A DNA stretch of 64,000 nucleotides from Mariniflexile maritimum (GCF_009746565.1 NZ_WRPN01000003.1:248001-312000), one strand, 5' to 3'; numbered from the stretch's first letter, positions 17,913 to 27,689 are shown. A program made the numbers and translations. The notes: generated from the letters alone by a model not told the origin.

Positions 17913-19021
17913 TAAAGGTTGCCAATTACCTTGGCTAAACGCTCTGTTATTTTTTCCACACTTCCAACGCCATCAACACCAAAATATTTATTTTGTGCCG
18001 AATAATAGTCTTTTAAAATGGCGGTTTTTTTATAATATTCCTTAATGCGGTTTCTTATAACGGTTTCATCGGCATCATCGGCACGACCACTTGTTTTTCC
18101 GCGACTTAGCAAGCGTTTTACCAAAATATCGTCGTCAACTTCAAGAGCTATCATAGCGCTAATTGCCGAATCCTTGCTTTCCATAAGCTTATCGAGTGCT
18201 TCGGCCTGAGCGCTGGTACGTGGAAACCCATCAAATATAAACCCGTTGGCATCACTGTTTTTCTCTACTTCAGCTTCCAACATATCGATGGTTATTTGGT
18301 CTGGAACCAATTCGCCTTTATCAATATAAGATTTTGCCAACATCCCTAGGGCCGTTTCGTTCTTTATGTTGAACCTAAAAACATCGCCCGTTGAAATATG
18401 CACCAAATGGTATTTATCCTTTAAAAATTCGGCTTGCGTTCCTTTGCCTGCACCTGGAGGGCCAAATAGCACTAAATTTGTCATGTGTTGTGTTTCTTTT
18501 ATTTGATAGACTTCTGGTATGTTGCGCCCTAAACCATCATAGTCCAAGCCGTAGCCCACTATAAATTTGTTGGGTATTTCGATACCTATATAATGTAGTT
18601 TAAAATCTTTTTTGTAGGCTTCAGGCTTGTAAAAAAGTGTCGCTATTTTTAACGATTTTACGTTTTCGTTCTTAAAAATACGGTGTACTTCCGCCAAGGT
18701 ATTGCCCGTGTCAATAATATCTTCCAAGACAACAACCGTTCTTCCTGTTAAATCTTGGGTCAAGCCAATTAAACGCTGAATATCTTCGGTAGATTTCACA
18801 CCTTCATACGACGCTAACTTTATAAAAGTCACTTCGCACGGTTTTGGGTATTTTTTTACAAAATCGCTTACAACCATAAACGAGCCGTTTAAAATACCAA
18901 CAAAAACAGGAATGTCGTCGCCCACATCGTTTGCTATTTCTTTCGCCAAACGCGTCATGGCAGCATCTATCTCTTTTGCCGAAATAAATGGTTTAAAATA
19001 TTTGTCGTGTAGCTTTATCAC
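17912..19021 (-). CDS. Fused hypoxanthine phosphoribosyltransferase and adenylate kinase
   Basis: One 369-residue frame with two enzymes. Residues 1-175 are a purine phosphoribosyltransferase with the PRPP loop EDIIDTGNT (100-108), making IMP or GMP from free base. Residues 180-369 are a complete short-form adenylate kinase with GPPGAGKGTQ (187-196), FDGFPRT and LLSRGKTSGRADD, lacking the long LID insert. The linker is only about five residues (KETQH). An in-frame ATG at 18482-18484 could also start a separate 190-residue kinase. Both halves look intact and both act in purine salvage, so this is a likely functional fusion rather than a sequencing error. Confidence 0.92.
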   Translation of the reverse strand: MIKLHDKYFKPFISAKEIDAAMTRLAKEIANDVGDDIPVFVGILNGSFMVVSDFVKKYPKPCEVTFIKLASYEGVKSTEDIQRLIGLTQDLTGRTVVVLEDIIDTGNTLAEVHRIFKNENVKSLKIATLFYKPEAYKKDFKLHYIGIEIPNKFIVGYGLDYDGLGRNIPEVYQIKETQHMTNLVLFGPPGAGKGTQAEFLKDKYHLVHISTGDVFRFNIKNETALGMLAKSYIDKGELVPDQITIDMLEAEVEKNSDANGFIFDGFPRTSAQAEALDKLMESKDSAISAMIALEVDDDILVKRLLSRGKTSGRADDADETVIRNRIKEYYKKTAILKDYYSAQNKYFGVDGVGSVEKITERLAKVIGNL

Positions 19022-19115
19022 GGTAATTAATTTTAGAAAGGTGCAAAGATAATCAATAGATTGCCCAATAACGATTTTTGGTTTATGAATTCGAGACTAA
19101 TTTAAGATTTAAGTG

Positions 19116-19123
19116 TATTTTTG
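19116..19123 (+). promoter_or_regulatory. Possible -7 box for purK-purE
   Basis: TATTTTTG followed by C, an exact TAnnTTTG match 34 bases upstream of the purK start, within the divergent region shared with the HPRT-Adk gene. Confidence 0.45.
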
Positions 19124-19157
19124 CGTATCAGTTAACGATTTTTCACAATAGAAACGC

Positions 19158-20312
19158 ATGAACTACTTTTCTTCAAATTTCAAACTTGGAATCCTTGGTG
19201 GCGGGCAATTAGGCAAAATGCTGCTTAACGACACCCGAAAATTTGATATTTATACCTGTGTTTTGGATGCCAGTGATGAAGCACCCTGTAAAATAGCCAG
19301 TAATGAATTCCATTTGGGCAATTTAATGGATTTTGATGCGGTTTACAACTTTGGAAAACAAGTAGATGTGCTTACCATTGAAATTGAAAACGTAAATGTT
19401 GATGCCTTGGAAGCACTAGAGAAATTAGGTAAAAAAGTGTATCCATCATCAAAAACCTTGCGAACCATTCAAAATAAAGCCACCCAAAAATTGTTTTATA
19501 TTGATCATAATTTGCCCACTGCGCCGTTTTCGCGATTTGCCTATCTTTCTGAAATTGAAGATACCATAAACAATGGCGGTTTAAAGTTTCCGTTTGTTTG
19601 GAAGGCTGCACAATTTGGATACGACGGCAATGGCGTAAAAGTGGTTAGAACCCTTTCAGATTTAGAAGGCTTGCCAAAAGGGGAATGCATTGCGGAAACA
19701 GTGGTTCCTTTTAAAAACGAACTGGCGGTTATTGTTGCCAGAAATGCATCGGGCGAAACAAAAACTTTCCCTGTGGTTGAAATGGAATTTCACCCCGAGG
19801 CCAACCAAGTGGAATACGTTATTTGTCCTGCACGAATTTCAGAAGAAGTTGCCAAAAAAGCAATCGACATTGCCCTAAAAACATCGAAAGCATTTAACCA
19901 TGTTGGGTTGTTGGCTGTTGAAATGTTTCAAACGGAAAACGACGACATCCTCATTAACGAAGTCGCTCCCCGACCCCATAACTCGGGCCACCAAACCATT
20001 GAAGCCAGTTACACCTCGCAATTTGAACAGCATTTAAGAGCTATTTTAAATTTACCTTTAGGAAGAACCGATAGCAAAGTGGGTGGCGTGATGGTAAATT
20101 TGGTGGGAGCCGAAGGTTTTTCAGGAAACGTGGTTTACAAAAATATTGAATCCATTATGAAAATGGAAGGCGTAACACCCCATATTTACGGCAAAAAACA
20201 AACCCGTGCGTTTCGTAAAATGGGGCACGTAACCATTGTGAACGAAAATTTAAACGAAGCACGACGCATTGCCGAAGAGGTTAAAAAAACGATTAAAGTT
20301 ATAAGCGAATAA
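19158..20312 (+). CDS. purK: 5-(carboxyamino)imidazole ribonucleotide synthase
   Basis: ATP-grasp enzyme that carboxylates aminoimidazole ribonucleotide with bicarbonate in purine synthesis. At 384 residues it is normal length. The N-terminal pre-ATP-grasp domain starts at KLGILGGGQLGKML; the ATP-grasp section includes FPFVWKAAQFGYDGNGV and the metal-binding end INEVAPRPHNSGH. It lies 2 bases before purE, forming a two-gene operon that catalyses successive steps. Confidence 0.96.
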   Translation: MNYFSSNFKLGILGGGQLGKMLLNDTRKFDIYTCVLDASDEAPCKIASNEFHLGNLMDFDAVYNFGKQVDVLTIEIENVNVDALEALEKLGKKVYPSSKTLRTIQNKATQKLFYIDHNLPTAPFSRFAYLSEIEDTINNGGLKFPFVWKAAQFGYDGNGVKVVRTLSDLEGLPKGECIAETVVPFKNELAVIVARNASGETKTFPVVEMEFHPEANQVEYVICPARISEEVAKKAIDIALKTSKAFNHVGLLAVEMFQTENDDILINEVAPRPHNSGHQTIEASYTSQFEQHLRAILNLPLGRTDSKVGGVMVNLVGAEGFSGNVVYKNIESIMKMEGVTPHIYGKKQTRAFRKMGHVTIVNENLNEARRIAEEVKKTIKVISE

Positions 20313-20314
20313 TT

Positions 20315-20797
20315 ATGAACAAAGTAGGAATTATCATGGGAAGCAAAAGCGATTTGCCAATAATGCAAGACGCTATTGCTATTTTAAAAGATTTTAATAT
20401 CGCTGTTGAAGTCGATATCGTTTCGGCACACCGTACTCCAGAAAAATTATTCGATTATGGCAAAAACGCCCACACCAGAGGCTTCGCCGTTATTATTGCG
20501 GGTGCTGGAGGTGCAGCGCATTTACCGGGCATGATTGCATCTTTATCGCCCCTGCCCGTTATTGGCGTTCCGGTAAAAAGTAGCAATTCTATTGATGGCT
20601 GGGATTCTATACTATCCATTTTACAAATGCCCGGAGGCGTACCGGTTGCTACGGTGGCTTTAAATGGCGCAAAAAATGCTGGCATTTTGGCCGCTCAAAT
20701 TATTGGCACTTCAAACCCAGATATCTTGAATAAAATTATCGACTATAAAGATGCCTTGAAACAACAGGTGCATGAATCGGCAAAAGACCTAAAATAA
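20315..20797 (+). CDS. purE: N5-carboxyaminoimidazole ribonucleotide mutase
   Basis: Moves the carboxyl group of N5-CAIR to C4, giving CAIR. The 160-residue class I PurE signature is plain: GIIMGSKSDLPIM, SAHRTPEKL with the active-site His, AGAGGAAHLPGM and PVIGVPVKSSNSIDG. Paired with purK, so this is the bacterial ATP-dependent route. A strong terminator follows. Confidence 0.97.
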   Translation: MNKVGIIMGSKSDLPIMQDAIAILKDFNIAVEVDIVSAHRTPEKLFDYGKNAHTRGFAVIIAGAGGAAHLPGMIASLSPLPVIGVPVKSSNSIDGWDSILSILQMPGGVPVATVALNGAKNAGILAAQIIGTSNPDILNKIIDYKDALKQQVHESAKDLK

Positions 20798-20798
20798 A

Positions 20799-20828
20799 AA
20801 AACCTCGAAGGTGTCTTCGAGGTTTTCT
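20799..20828 (+). terminator. Terminator of the purK-purE operon
   Basis: Perfect stem AACCTCGAAG/CTTCGAGGTT with loop GTGT, preceded by A7 and followed by TTC. It begins directly after the purE stop codon. Confidence 0.8.
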
Positions 20829-20941
20829 AGCTATTAAGAATAATTTTATGAGTTAGTCACTCTTCAAATTGTTGCAGCAAAAATACAAATTTTTTATTAT
20901 GTATGCATAATAATTTAATTTTTTAATCTATCCCTATTGAA

Positions 20942-22999
20942 ATGACAGAGAACATTTTACTGAAACCGTTCAAAACACCTTATAATACAGCCCCTTTTTC
21001 AAAAATAAAAAACGACGATTTTCTTCCTGCGTTTAAACAAAGTATCGCAAATGCCAAAGCTGAAATTGATGCAATTGTTAATAACCCTGATGCGCCAACC
21101 TTTGAAAATACAATGGAAGCCCTAGAGTTTTCGGGCGAACAATTAGATAGCATTTCAAGCATCTTTTTTAATTTGAATGCCGCTGAAACCAATGATATCA
21201 TTCAGAAAATAGCGCAAGAAGTCTCGCCTTTATTATCTGAATTCAGTAACGACATCACATTAAATGAAGCTTTATTCAAACGTATAAAATCGGTTTACAA
21301 CTCTAAAGAAACCTTAAATCTATCACCCGAACAGCAAACGCTTCTCGACAAAAAATACAAAAGCTTCTCAAGAAACGGTGCCAATTTACCCGATGACAAA
21401 AAAGAAAAACTCCGAGAAATCGATAAACAATTAAGCCAATTAAAATTGAAATTCGGCGAAAATGTTTTGTCCGAAACCAATAAATTCGAGATGCTCATTA
21501 CCGATGAATCGCAACTTTCAGGTTTACCCGAAGGAGCCATGGAAGCAGCCAAACAATTGGCCGAATCCAAAAACAAGGAAGGCTGGTTATTTACCTTAGA
21601 TTACCCAAGCTACATCGCTTTTGTTACCTATGCCGATAACCGGGAGCTTCGTAAAAAAATCACTCTTGCAGCAGGAAGCAAAGGCTTTAACAACGATGCT
21701 CTGGACAACCAAGACATTGTTTTAAAAATAACAAAACTCCGGTTTGAACGCGCCCAATTACTGGGCTATAAAACCCATGCCCATTTTGTTTTAGAGGAAC
21801 GCATGGCAAAAACGCCCGAAAAAGTTCTGGAATTTTCAAACGACCTATTGGAAAAAGCAAAACCAGCCGCCGAACGCGAGTTTGAAAACCTTCAACGTTT
21901 TGCAAAAGAAGTGGATGGTATCGAGCAACTCGAAAAATGGGATGGCGCGTATTATTCCGAAAAATTAAAACAAAAACTTTTTAGTTTAGATGACGAGCTG
22001 TTGAAACCCTATTTCAAACTGGAAAATGTCATTCAAGGGGCATTTACGGTTGCCAATAAACTTTTCGATTTGAACTTTGAGGAAATAAATACCATCGACA
22101 AATACCACGAAGACGTTATAACCTACAAAGTATCCGACATTAACGGTGATTTAGTAGCCATTTTTTACACCGATTTTTTTCCAAGAGCAGGTAAGCGCAA
22201 TGGTGCGTGGATGACCTCCTTCAAACCACAATCCAAAAAAAATGGCTTAAACGAAAGGCCCCATGTTTCCATAGTTTGTAACTTCACAAAACCTGTACTG
22301 AGCGTAACAAAAGGGTCCACAACACGTAAACCTTCATTATTAACCTTCAATGAAGTAACCACCTTGTTCCACGAATTTGGGCACGCTTTGCACGGAATGT
22401 TGGCAAATACTACTTACCCAAGTTTATCGGGCACGTCGGTTTTTTGGGACTTTGTGGAATTGCCAAGTCAGGTTATGGAAAACTGGTGCTACGAGAAAGA
22501 GGCTTTATCATTATTTGCCAAACATTATGAAACCGGGGAGTTAATTCCTATGGATTTGGTTGAAAAAATAAAAGCATCGGCCACCTTTCAGGAAGGCATG
22601 CAAACCTTGCGGCAACTAAGTTTTGGCTTGTTGGATATGAGTTGGCACGGTCAAGACCCTTCAAAAATAACCAATGTAAAAGCACACGAAGAGGAAGCTT
22701 TCAAAAACACAACTTTATACCCGGAAGTTGCAGAAAACTGTATGAGTACGTCGTTTTCGCATATTTTTCAAGGCGGCTATTCATCAGGTTATTACAGTTA
22801 CAAATGGGCCGAAGTGTTAGATGCCGATGCTTTTGAATATTTTAAGGAAGCAGGTATTTTCAACAAAGAAATCGCCACTAAATTTAAAAACCATGTACTG
22901 TCCCAAGGTGGCACCGAAGACCCAATGGTGCTTTATAAACGCTTTCGCGGAAAAGAGCCGCAGCCCGAAGCCTTGTTGAAACGGGCGGGGTTGATTTAG
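20942..22999 (+). CDS. M3-family zinc oligopeptidase (Dcp/oligopeptidase A type)
   Basis: A 685-residue thimet-like metallopeptidase that trims short peptides. The zinc motif HEFGH is at residues 477-481 (LFHEFGHALHGML), with the downstream Glu in the ELPSQVMENW block as third ligand; the C-terminal substrate-loop region GGYSSGYYSYKWAEV is typical of peptidyl-dipeptidase Dcp. The N-terminus MTENILLKPFKTPYNTAPF has no signal peptide, so the enzyme is probably cytosolic. It is a single gene between the purE terminator and the sigma factor. Confidence 0.93.
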   Translation: MTENILLKPFKTPYNTAPFSKIKNDDFLPAFKQSIANAKAEIDAIVNNPDAPTFENTMEALEFSGEQLDSISSIFFNLNAAETNDIIQKIAQEVSPLLSEFSNDITLNEALFKRIKSVYNSKETLNLSPEQQTLLDKKYKSFSRNGANLPDDKKEKLREIDKQLSQLKLKFGENVLSETNKFEMLITDESQLSGLPEGAMEAAKQLAESKNKEGWLFTLDYPSYIAFVTYADNRELRKKITLAAGSKGFNNDALDNQDIVLKITKLRFERAQLLGYKTHAHFVLEERMAKTPEKVLEFSNDLLEKAKPAAEREFENLQRFAKEVDGIEQLEKWDGAYYSEKLKQKLFSLDDELLKPYFKLENVIQGAFTVANKLFDLNFEEINTIDKYHEDVITYKVSDINGDLVAIFYTDFFPRAGKRNGAWMTSFKPQSKKNGLNERPHVSIVCNFTKPVLSVTKGSTTRKPSLLTFNEVTTLFHEFGHALHGMLANTTYPSLSGTSVFWDFVELPSQVMENWCYEKEALSLFAKHYETGELIPMDLVEKIKASATFQEGMQTLRQLSFGLLDMSWHGQDPSKITNVKAHEEEAFKNTTLYPEVAENCMSTSFSHIFQGGYSSGYYSYKWAEVLDADAFEYFKEAGIFNKEIATKFKNHVLSQGGTEDPMVLYKRFRGKEPQPEALLKRAGLI

Positions 23000-23056
23000 A
23001 AATATTGAAAATATCCATTCTTTTCCACTATTTTTGAAAAAGAAAATTGCAAAACC

Positions 23057-23611
23057 ATGCCCAACCACCAAATTAATCCAAATAAATGGATCGATTTATA
23101 TGCCGATTATCTTTATAATTACACCATTTCGCGTGTAAACGATGGTATTATGGCGCAAGATTTGGTGCAGGATACTTTTTTGGCAGCCCTAAAATCGATG
23201 AAAAATTTTAAGGGTGAAGCCAATGAACGTACCTGGTTGATTTCCATTTTAAAGCGGAAAATTATTGACCACTACAGAAAAGTAAATTCCAACAAAGGAA
23301 AAGCCGAAGTGCGAATTACTTATAATGATGATTATGAAACCGAAGGCGATTGGCTGGAAGAACGTGTGGCAGACCCGTTTGACAAAACGGCCGAAGACAC
23401 CATGCAAAACGACGAACTTGGCGACGCAATTTTTAGCTGCCTAAACAAGCTCCCCGAAAAACAAGCTGAGGTTTTTAGGATGAAGTCCATTGAAGGACTG
23501 GATACCGACGTAATTTGTAATGAACTTAACATCACAGCGTCTAACCTTTGGGTCATTATCCACAGAGCACGTACTGCCATGGCAGCCTGCTTAAAAGAAA
23601 ATTGGTTTTAA
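23057..23611 (+). CDS. ECF-type RNA polymerase sigma factor
   Basis: A 184-residue sigma-70 family protein with regions 2 and 4 only. Region 2 has DLVQDTFLAALKSMKNF and ERTWLISILKRKIIDHYRK; region 4 has LPEKQAEVFRMKSIEGLDTDVICNELNITASNLWVIIHRAR. Region 4 follows an acidic spacer. The next gene, 2 bases away, codes a small HxxxCxxC protein and is likely its regulator. The target promoters are unknown. Confidence 0.93.
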   Translation: MPNHQINPNKWIDLYADYLYNYTISRVNDGIMAQDLVQDTFLAALKSMKNFKGEANERTWLISILKRKIIDHYRKVNSNKGKAEVRITYNDDYETEGDWLEERVADPFDKTAEDTMQNDELGDAIFSCLNKLPEKQAEVFRMKSIEGLDTDVICNELNITASNLWVIIHRARTAMAACLKENWF

Positions 23612-23613
23612 TT

Positions 23614-23886
23614 ATGAGTACCAAAATTAAATTTATGTTAAAGTGCGATGAAGCCAACCATGTGTGCGATAAAGTACAATATAAAAATGCTTCGTTTTGG
23701 GAAAAAGTAAAGTTAAGCATTCATTTGGTTTTATGTGAAGCATGCAGAAAATACACGCGGAACAATGTAAAACTTACCAAAATCATCAAAAAATCGCATG
23801 TTACCTGTTTAGATAGAAAATGCAAACAAACCATGAAGTTAAAGCTGGACAAAGCCATTAAAGAAACCGGAACCAACCTGCCATAA
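23614..23886 (+). CDS. Small Cys/His protein, probable zinc-type anti-sigma factor
   Basis: A 90-residue basic protein starting at MSTKIKFMLKCDEANHVC. It holds the zinc anti-sigma motif HxxxCxxC (IHLVLCEACRKY) plus a CDEANHVC pair near the N-terminus and CLDRKC near the end. There is no membrane segment, so it would be a soluble, perhaps redox- or metal-sensing, regulator of the sigma factor 2 bases upstream. A longer frame from 23548 overlaps the sigma gene and is less likely. The role is inferred from motif and position only. The 3' end overlaps the convergent membrane-protein gene by 29 bases. Confidence 0.75.
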   Translation: MSTKIKFMLKCDEANHVCDKVQYKNASFWEKVKLSIHLVLCEACRKYTRNNVKLTKIIKKSHVTCLDRKCKQTMKLKLDKAIKETGTNLP

Positions 23887-24706
23887 GCAAAAGTAAAGCC
23901 CATAAAATAGGTAAGCCTTCAACCCAAAACGAACTGTAATATTTTCCTTGTTCTATTTTTGAAAACAGCAACAGAATAACGGTTATAATTAATACCATCA
24001 CTAAAACCAGCGCGTAATTTGGGTTTAATTCATTTTTAAAATATTCCAAAAAACTAAACAATCCCATTAACAAAACCCCAAAAAGTTTTGTCTGTTTCAC
24101 ACCCAATTTTTGTGGGATGGTAGCCAAGGTTGAACTATCGTAACGTAAATCCCTAATTTCAAAAGGCAACATTAAAATGATTATAAAAATAAACCGTTGC
24201 AAAGCCGTAAGAAGCACATCAGCATTTATGGCATAGCCATTATTTACCAGCGGAAGAAATACCGTAACACCCGTCCATACCAGCGCAATCATGTACACTT
24301 TTAACCCGCCGATATTCCTTAAGGTCATCGAGCCGTCACAAAACTTGTTTTTTGGCAAAAAGGGCATCGCATAAAAAAAAGTTAGAAGTCCGAGTCCCGA
24401 AATAAAAATCAACGAATTTAACTTTAATTTAAAGGCACAATAACACATAGCCATAAAACTTAAAAACGAAAAAACCTGGATAGCTTTTAACCAATTTGCC
24501 AAACTTTTTCGGTGGAATTTTGCCATGCTATAATACTTAACAAAATTATAACCCGAAACAGATGCGAAAAACACAAAAAACAACAAGAACCAATCCTGTG
24601 AAATACCATATTCCGCAAGGGTTATCCATGTTAACGAAACCACGGCTAAAGCCACATGGATACTGCTGTTTATGTAAAAATTGAAGAGTTGTTTTAAAAC
24701 CTGCAT
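23858..24706 (-). CDS. UbiA-like integral membrane protein, first Asp motif degenerate
   Basis: A 282-residue protein with about eight or nine hydrophobic segments. Placement in the UbiA prenyltransferase fold rests on the second motif region FEIRDLRYDSS and IPQKLGVKQT, which match the DxxxD and nearby basic block of the family. Where an active enzyme has NDxxDxxxD, this protein has GYNFVKYYSMAKFH, with no Asp. So it is either a divergent enzyme or a non-catalytic relative. The substrate is unknown. Divergent from gcvP. Confidence 0.6.
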   Translation of the reverse strand: MQVLKQLFNFYINSSIHVALAVVSLTWITLAEYGISQDWFLLFFVFFASVSGYNFVKYYSMAKFHRKSLANWLKAIQVFSFLSFMAMCYCAFKLKLNSLIFISGLGLLTFFYAMPFLPKNKFCDGSMTLRNIGGLKVYMIALVWTGVTVFLPLVNNGYAINADVLLTALQRFIFIIILMLPFEIRDLRYDSSTLATIPQKLGVKQTKLFGVLLMGLFSFLEYFKNELNPNYALVLVMVLIITVILLLFSKIEQGKYYSSFWVEGLPILWALLLLMAGWFRFL

Positions 24707-24804
24707 CCTGCAAAATTAAACAAACCCTTTTACACAGTGTTAATAACGCATCCAATTGGTTAAAAACTTTCCGTTTTACGCCATAAAACACGTTGTATAT
24801 TATG

Positions 24805-24812
24805 TATTTTTG
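24805..24812 (+). promoter_or_regulatory. Possible -7 box for gcvP
   Basis: TATTTTTG followed by CC, an exact TAnnTTTG match 27 bases upstream of the gcvP ATG. No clear TTTG was found at the usual distance upstream. Confidence 0.45.
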
Positions 24813-24839
24813 CCAATTATATAAACAAATACGTTGTAA

Positions 24840-27689
24840 ATGAACACAAACGCTTTTGCATTGCGTCATATTGGCCCAAGAGAAAACGACCAAAAACTTA
24901 TGTTGGAAACTATTGGAGTTGATTCTTTAGACCAATTAATTTATGAAACCATCCCCAATGATATTCGCTTAAAAAATGGTTTAAAATTGGATACTCCCAT
25001 GACGGAATATGAATATTTGCTTCATATCCACGAGCTTTCCAAGTTAAACAAAGCCTATAAAACATACATCGGTTTGGGCTACCATCCAACCATCATGCCT
25101 GCTGTTATTCAGCGAAATATTCTTGAAAACCCAGGTTGGTACACCGCCTATACGCCCTATCAAGCAGAAATTGCACAAGGCCGATTGGAAGCCCTTTTAA
25201 ATTTCCAAACCATGGTGATGGATTTAACTGGTATGGAAATTGCCAATGCATCGCTACTTGATGAAAGTACAGCCGCCGCCGAAGCAATGGGCTTGCTTTT
25301 CGCCGTGCGCGAACGCGAGCAAAAGAAAAATAATGTCAACAAATTTTTTGTTTCAGAAAACATATTGCCTCAAACATTATCATTGCTTCAAACCCGCGCC
25401 AATCCTATTGGTGTTGAACTGGTAGTTGGAGCAGAGGAAACTTTCAATTTCCCATCAGATTTTTTTGGTGCCATTTTACAGTACCCCGGAAAACACGGAC
25501 AGGTAACTGACATTAAAACATTTATTGAAAAAGCGAACAAAGCCCAAATAAAGGTAGCCGTAGCCGCCGATTTGTTGAGCTTGGTAAAGCTAGAAGCTCC
25601 CGGTAAATTTGGTGCCGACGTGGTAGTGGGCACCACCCAGCGCTTTGGCATACCCATGGGCTTTGGTGGTCCGCATGCAGCATATTTTGCCACTAAGGAA
25701 GCCTACAAACGCGACCTCCCCGGGCGCATTATTGGCGTTACCAAAGATGCCAACGGCAACAGGGCCTTGCGTATGGCATTGCAAACGCGCGAGCAACATA
25801 TAAAACGCGATAAAGCCACCTCCAATATTTGTACCGCCCAAGTTTTATTGGCGGTTATGGCAAGCATGTATGCCGTGTACCACGGCCCAAAAGGGTTGAA
25901 ATTTATTGCAAACCGAGTGCACCACACAGCTTCAACACTAGCAACCATCTTAAAATCATTAGGTTACAATCAAGTAAATACCGAATTTTTTGACACCCTT
26001 CAAATTAAAACCGACTCCAAAAAAATAAAACAAGTCGCCAAGACCAAAAAAGTCAATTTATATTATCCCGATAAGGAAACCGTTACCATTTCAATAAACG
26101 AAACCACTTCGGTAAGGGATATAAACTATTTAATTTCGGTTTTTGCTGAAGCTGCCGAAAAAGAAACCATCGTTATTTCTACTATTTCAGAAGAAACTAC
26201 TATTTCAGAAAAATTACAAAGACGGTCTGATTTTTTAACCTTGGATGTGTTCAACCTATACCATTCAGAAACCGAATTGATGCGTTACATAAAATTATTG
26301 GAACGTAAGGATTTGGCTTTAAACCATTCCATGATTTCTTTAGGTTCTTGTACCATGAAGCTAAATGCAGCTTCAGAAATGCTACCCTTAAGCATTTTTA
26401 AATGGGCAAACATCCATCCGTTTGTGCCTAAAAAACAAGCGCAAGGTTACCTAACTGTTCTAAAAGAATTGGAAGACCAACTTACCGAAATTACAGGTTT
26501 TGCTGCCACATCGCTACAACCAAATTCTGGGGCACAAGGTGAATATGCCGGTTTAATGGTGATAAAAGCATACCATGAATCTCGTAATGAGGGCCACCGA
26601 AATATTTGCTTAATCCCATCATCTGCACATGGCACAAACCCTGCAAGTGCTGTTATGGCAGGCATGAAAGTGATTGTAACCAAATCGACCGCAGAGGGCA
26701 ATATCGATGTGGACGATCTACGCGAAAAAGCCATTTTGCACAAAGAGCATTTATCGTGTTTAATGGTTACCTACCCGTCAACCCATGGCGTTTACGAATC
26801 GGCCATCAAGGAAATTACTAAAATCATCCACGACAATGGCGGGCAAGTTTATATGGACGGTGCCAACATGAATGCCCAAGTAGGCTTAACAAACCCCGGA
26901 AATATTGGGGCCGACGTGTGCCATTTAAACCTGCACAAAACCTTTGCCATTCCACATGGTGGCGGTGGCCCGGGTGTAGGCCCTATTTGCGTAGCCAAAC
27001 AACTCGTGCCGTTTTTACCCGGAAATCCTATTAAAAAAGTGGGTGGCAGCAAAGCCATTACCGCTATTTCAGCAGCACCTTACGGGTCGGCGTTGGTTTG
27101 CTTGATTTCTTATGGCTACATTAAAATGCTTGGCGCTGAAGGCTTAACGGAATCAACCAAAATAGCTATTTTGAACGCCAACTACATCAAGCACCGTTTA
27201 CAGGGTAGTTTCAACACGCTGTATTCTGGTGAACGCGGTCGTGCAGCACACGAAATGATTGTAGATTGCCGTCCGTTTAAAGACTATGGCATTGAAGTAG
27301 TTGATATTGCAAAACGCCTGATGGACTACGGATTTCACGCACCAACGGTATCCTTTCCTGTGGCAGGGACCTTGATGATTGAACCTACCGAAAGTGAAAG
27401 TAAAGCTGAAATGGACCGCTTTTGTGATGCCATGATTTCCATAAAAAAGGAAATAGAATCGGTTTCAAAAAACGATGACTCTAATATTTTAAAGAACGCA
27501 CCACATACCTTGGACATGGTAACTTCAAACGAATGGAATTTTCCATATTCGCGGGAAGCAGCCGCATTTCCGCTTGACTATGTGAGAAATAACAAATTCT
27601 GGCCCAGCGTTAGACGGGTTGATGATGCTTATGGCGATAGAAACCTGATATGCTCCTGCGCTCCCATTGAAGCCTATATGGAAGCTTAA
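24840..27689 (+). CDS. gcvP: Glycine dehydrogenase (decarboxylating), P protein
   Basis: Pyridoxal-phosphate enzyme of the glycine cleavage system; it decarboxylates glycine and passes the aminomethyl group to H-protein lipoamide. The 949-residue single chain is the fused P1-P2 form. N-terminal FALRHIGPRE is the family start; the PLP lysine is about residue 700 in LNLHKTFAIPHGGGGPG. SLGSCTMKLNAASEM and SAHGTNPASA are further signatures. The other cleavage-system genes are not adjacent, as is common in this phylum. Confidence 0.97.
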   Translation: MNTNAFALRHIGPRENDQKLMLETIGVDSLDQLIYETIPNDIRLKNGLKLDTPMTEYEYLLHIHELSKLNKAYKTYIGLGYHPTIMPAVIQRNILENPGWYTAYTPYQAEIAQGRLEALLNFQTMVMDLTGMEIANASLLDESTAAAEAMGLLFAVREREQKKNNVNKFFVSENILPQTLSLLQTRANPIGVELVVGAEETFNFPSDFFGAILQYPGKHGQVTDIKTFIEKANKAQIKVAVAADLLSLVKLEAPGKFGADVVVGTTQRFGIPMGFGGPHAAYFATKEAYKRDLPGRIIGVTKDANGNRALRMALQTREQHIKRDKATSNICTAQVLLAVMASMYAVYHGPKGLKFIANRVHHTASTLATILKSLGYNQVNTEFFDTLQIKTDSKKIKQVAKTKKVNLYYPDKETVTISINETTSVRDINYLISVFAEAAEKETIVISTISEETTISEKLQRRSDFLTLDVFNLYHSETELMRYIKLLERKDLALNHSMISLGSCTMKLNAASEMLPLSIFKWANIHPFVPKKQAQGYLTVLKELEDQLTEITGFAATSLQPNSGAQGEYAGLMVIKAYHESRNEGHRNICLIPSSAHGTNPASAVMAGMKVIVTKSTAEGNIDVDDLREKAILHKEHLSCLMVTYPSTHGVYESAIKEITKIIHDNGGQVYMDGANMNAQVGLTNPGNIGADVCHLNLHKTFAIPHGGGGPGVGPICVAKQLVPFLPGNPIKKVGGSKAITAISAAPYGSALVCLISYGYIKMLGAEGLTESTKIAILNANYIKHRLQGSFNTLYSGERGRAAHEMIVDCRPFKDYGIEVVDIAKRLMDYGFHAPTVSFPVAGTLMIEPTESESKAEMDRFCDAMISIKKEIESVSKNDDSNILKNAPHTLDMVTSNEWNFPYSREAAAFPLDYVRNNKFWPSVRRVDDAYGDRNLICSCAPIEAYMEA

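Noticed and set aside
18482-18484. Sequencing error joining hpt and adk
   Set aside because: Both halves are intact and in frame with a plausible linker, and no stop remnant or homopolymer run is seen at the junction.
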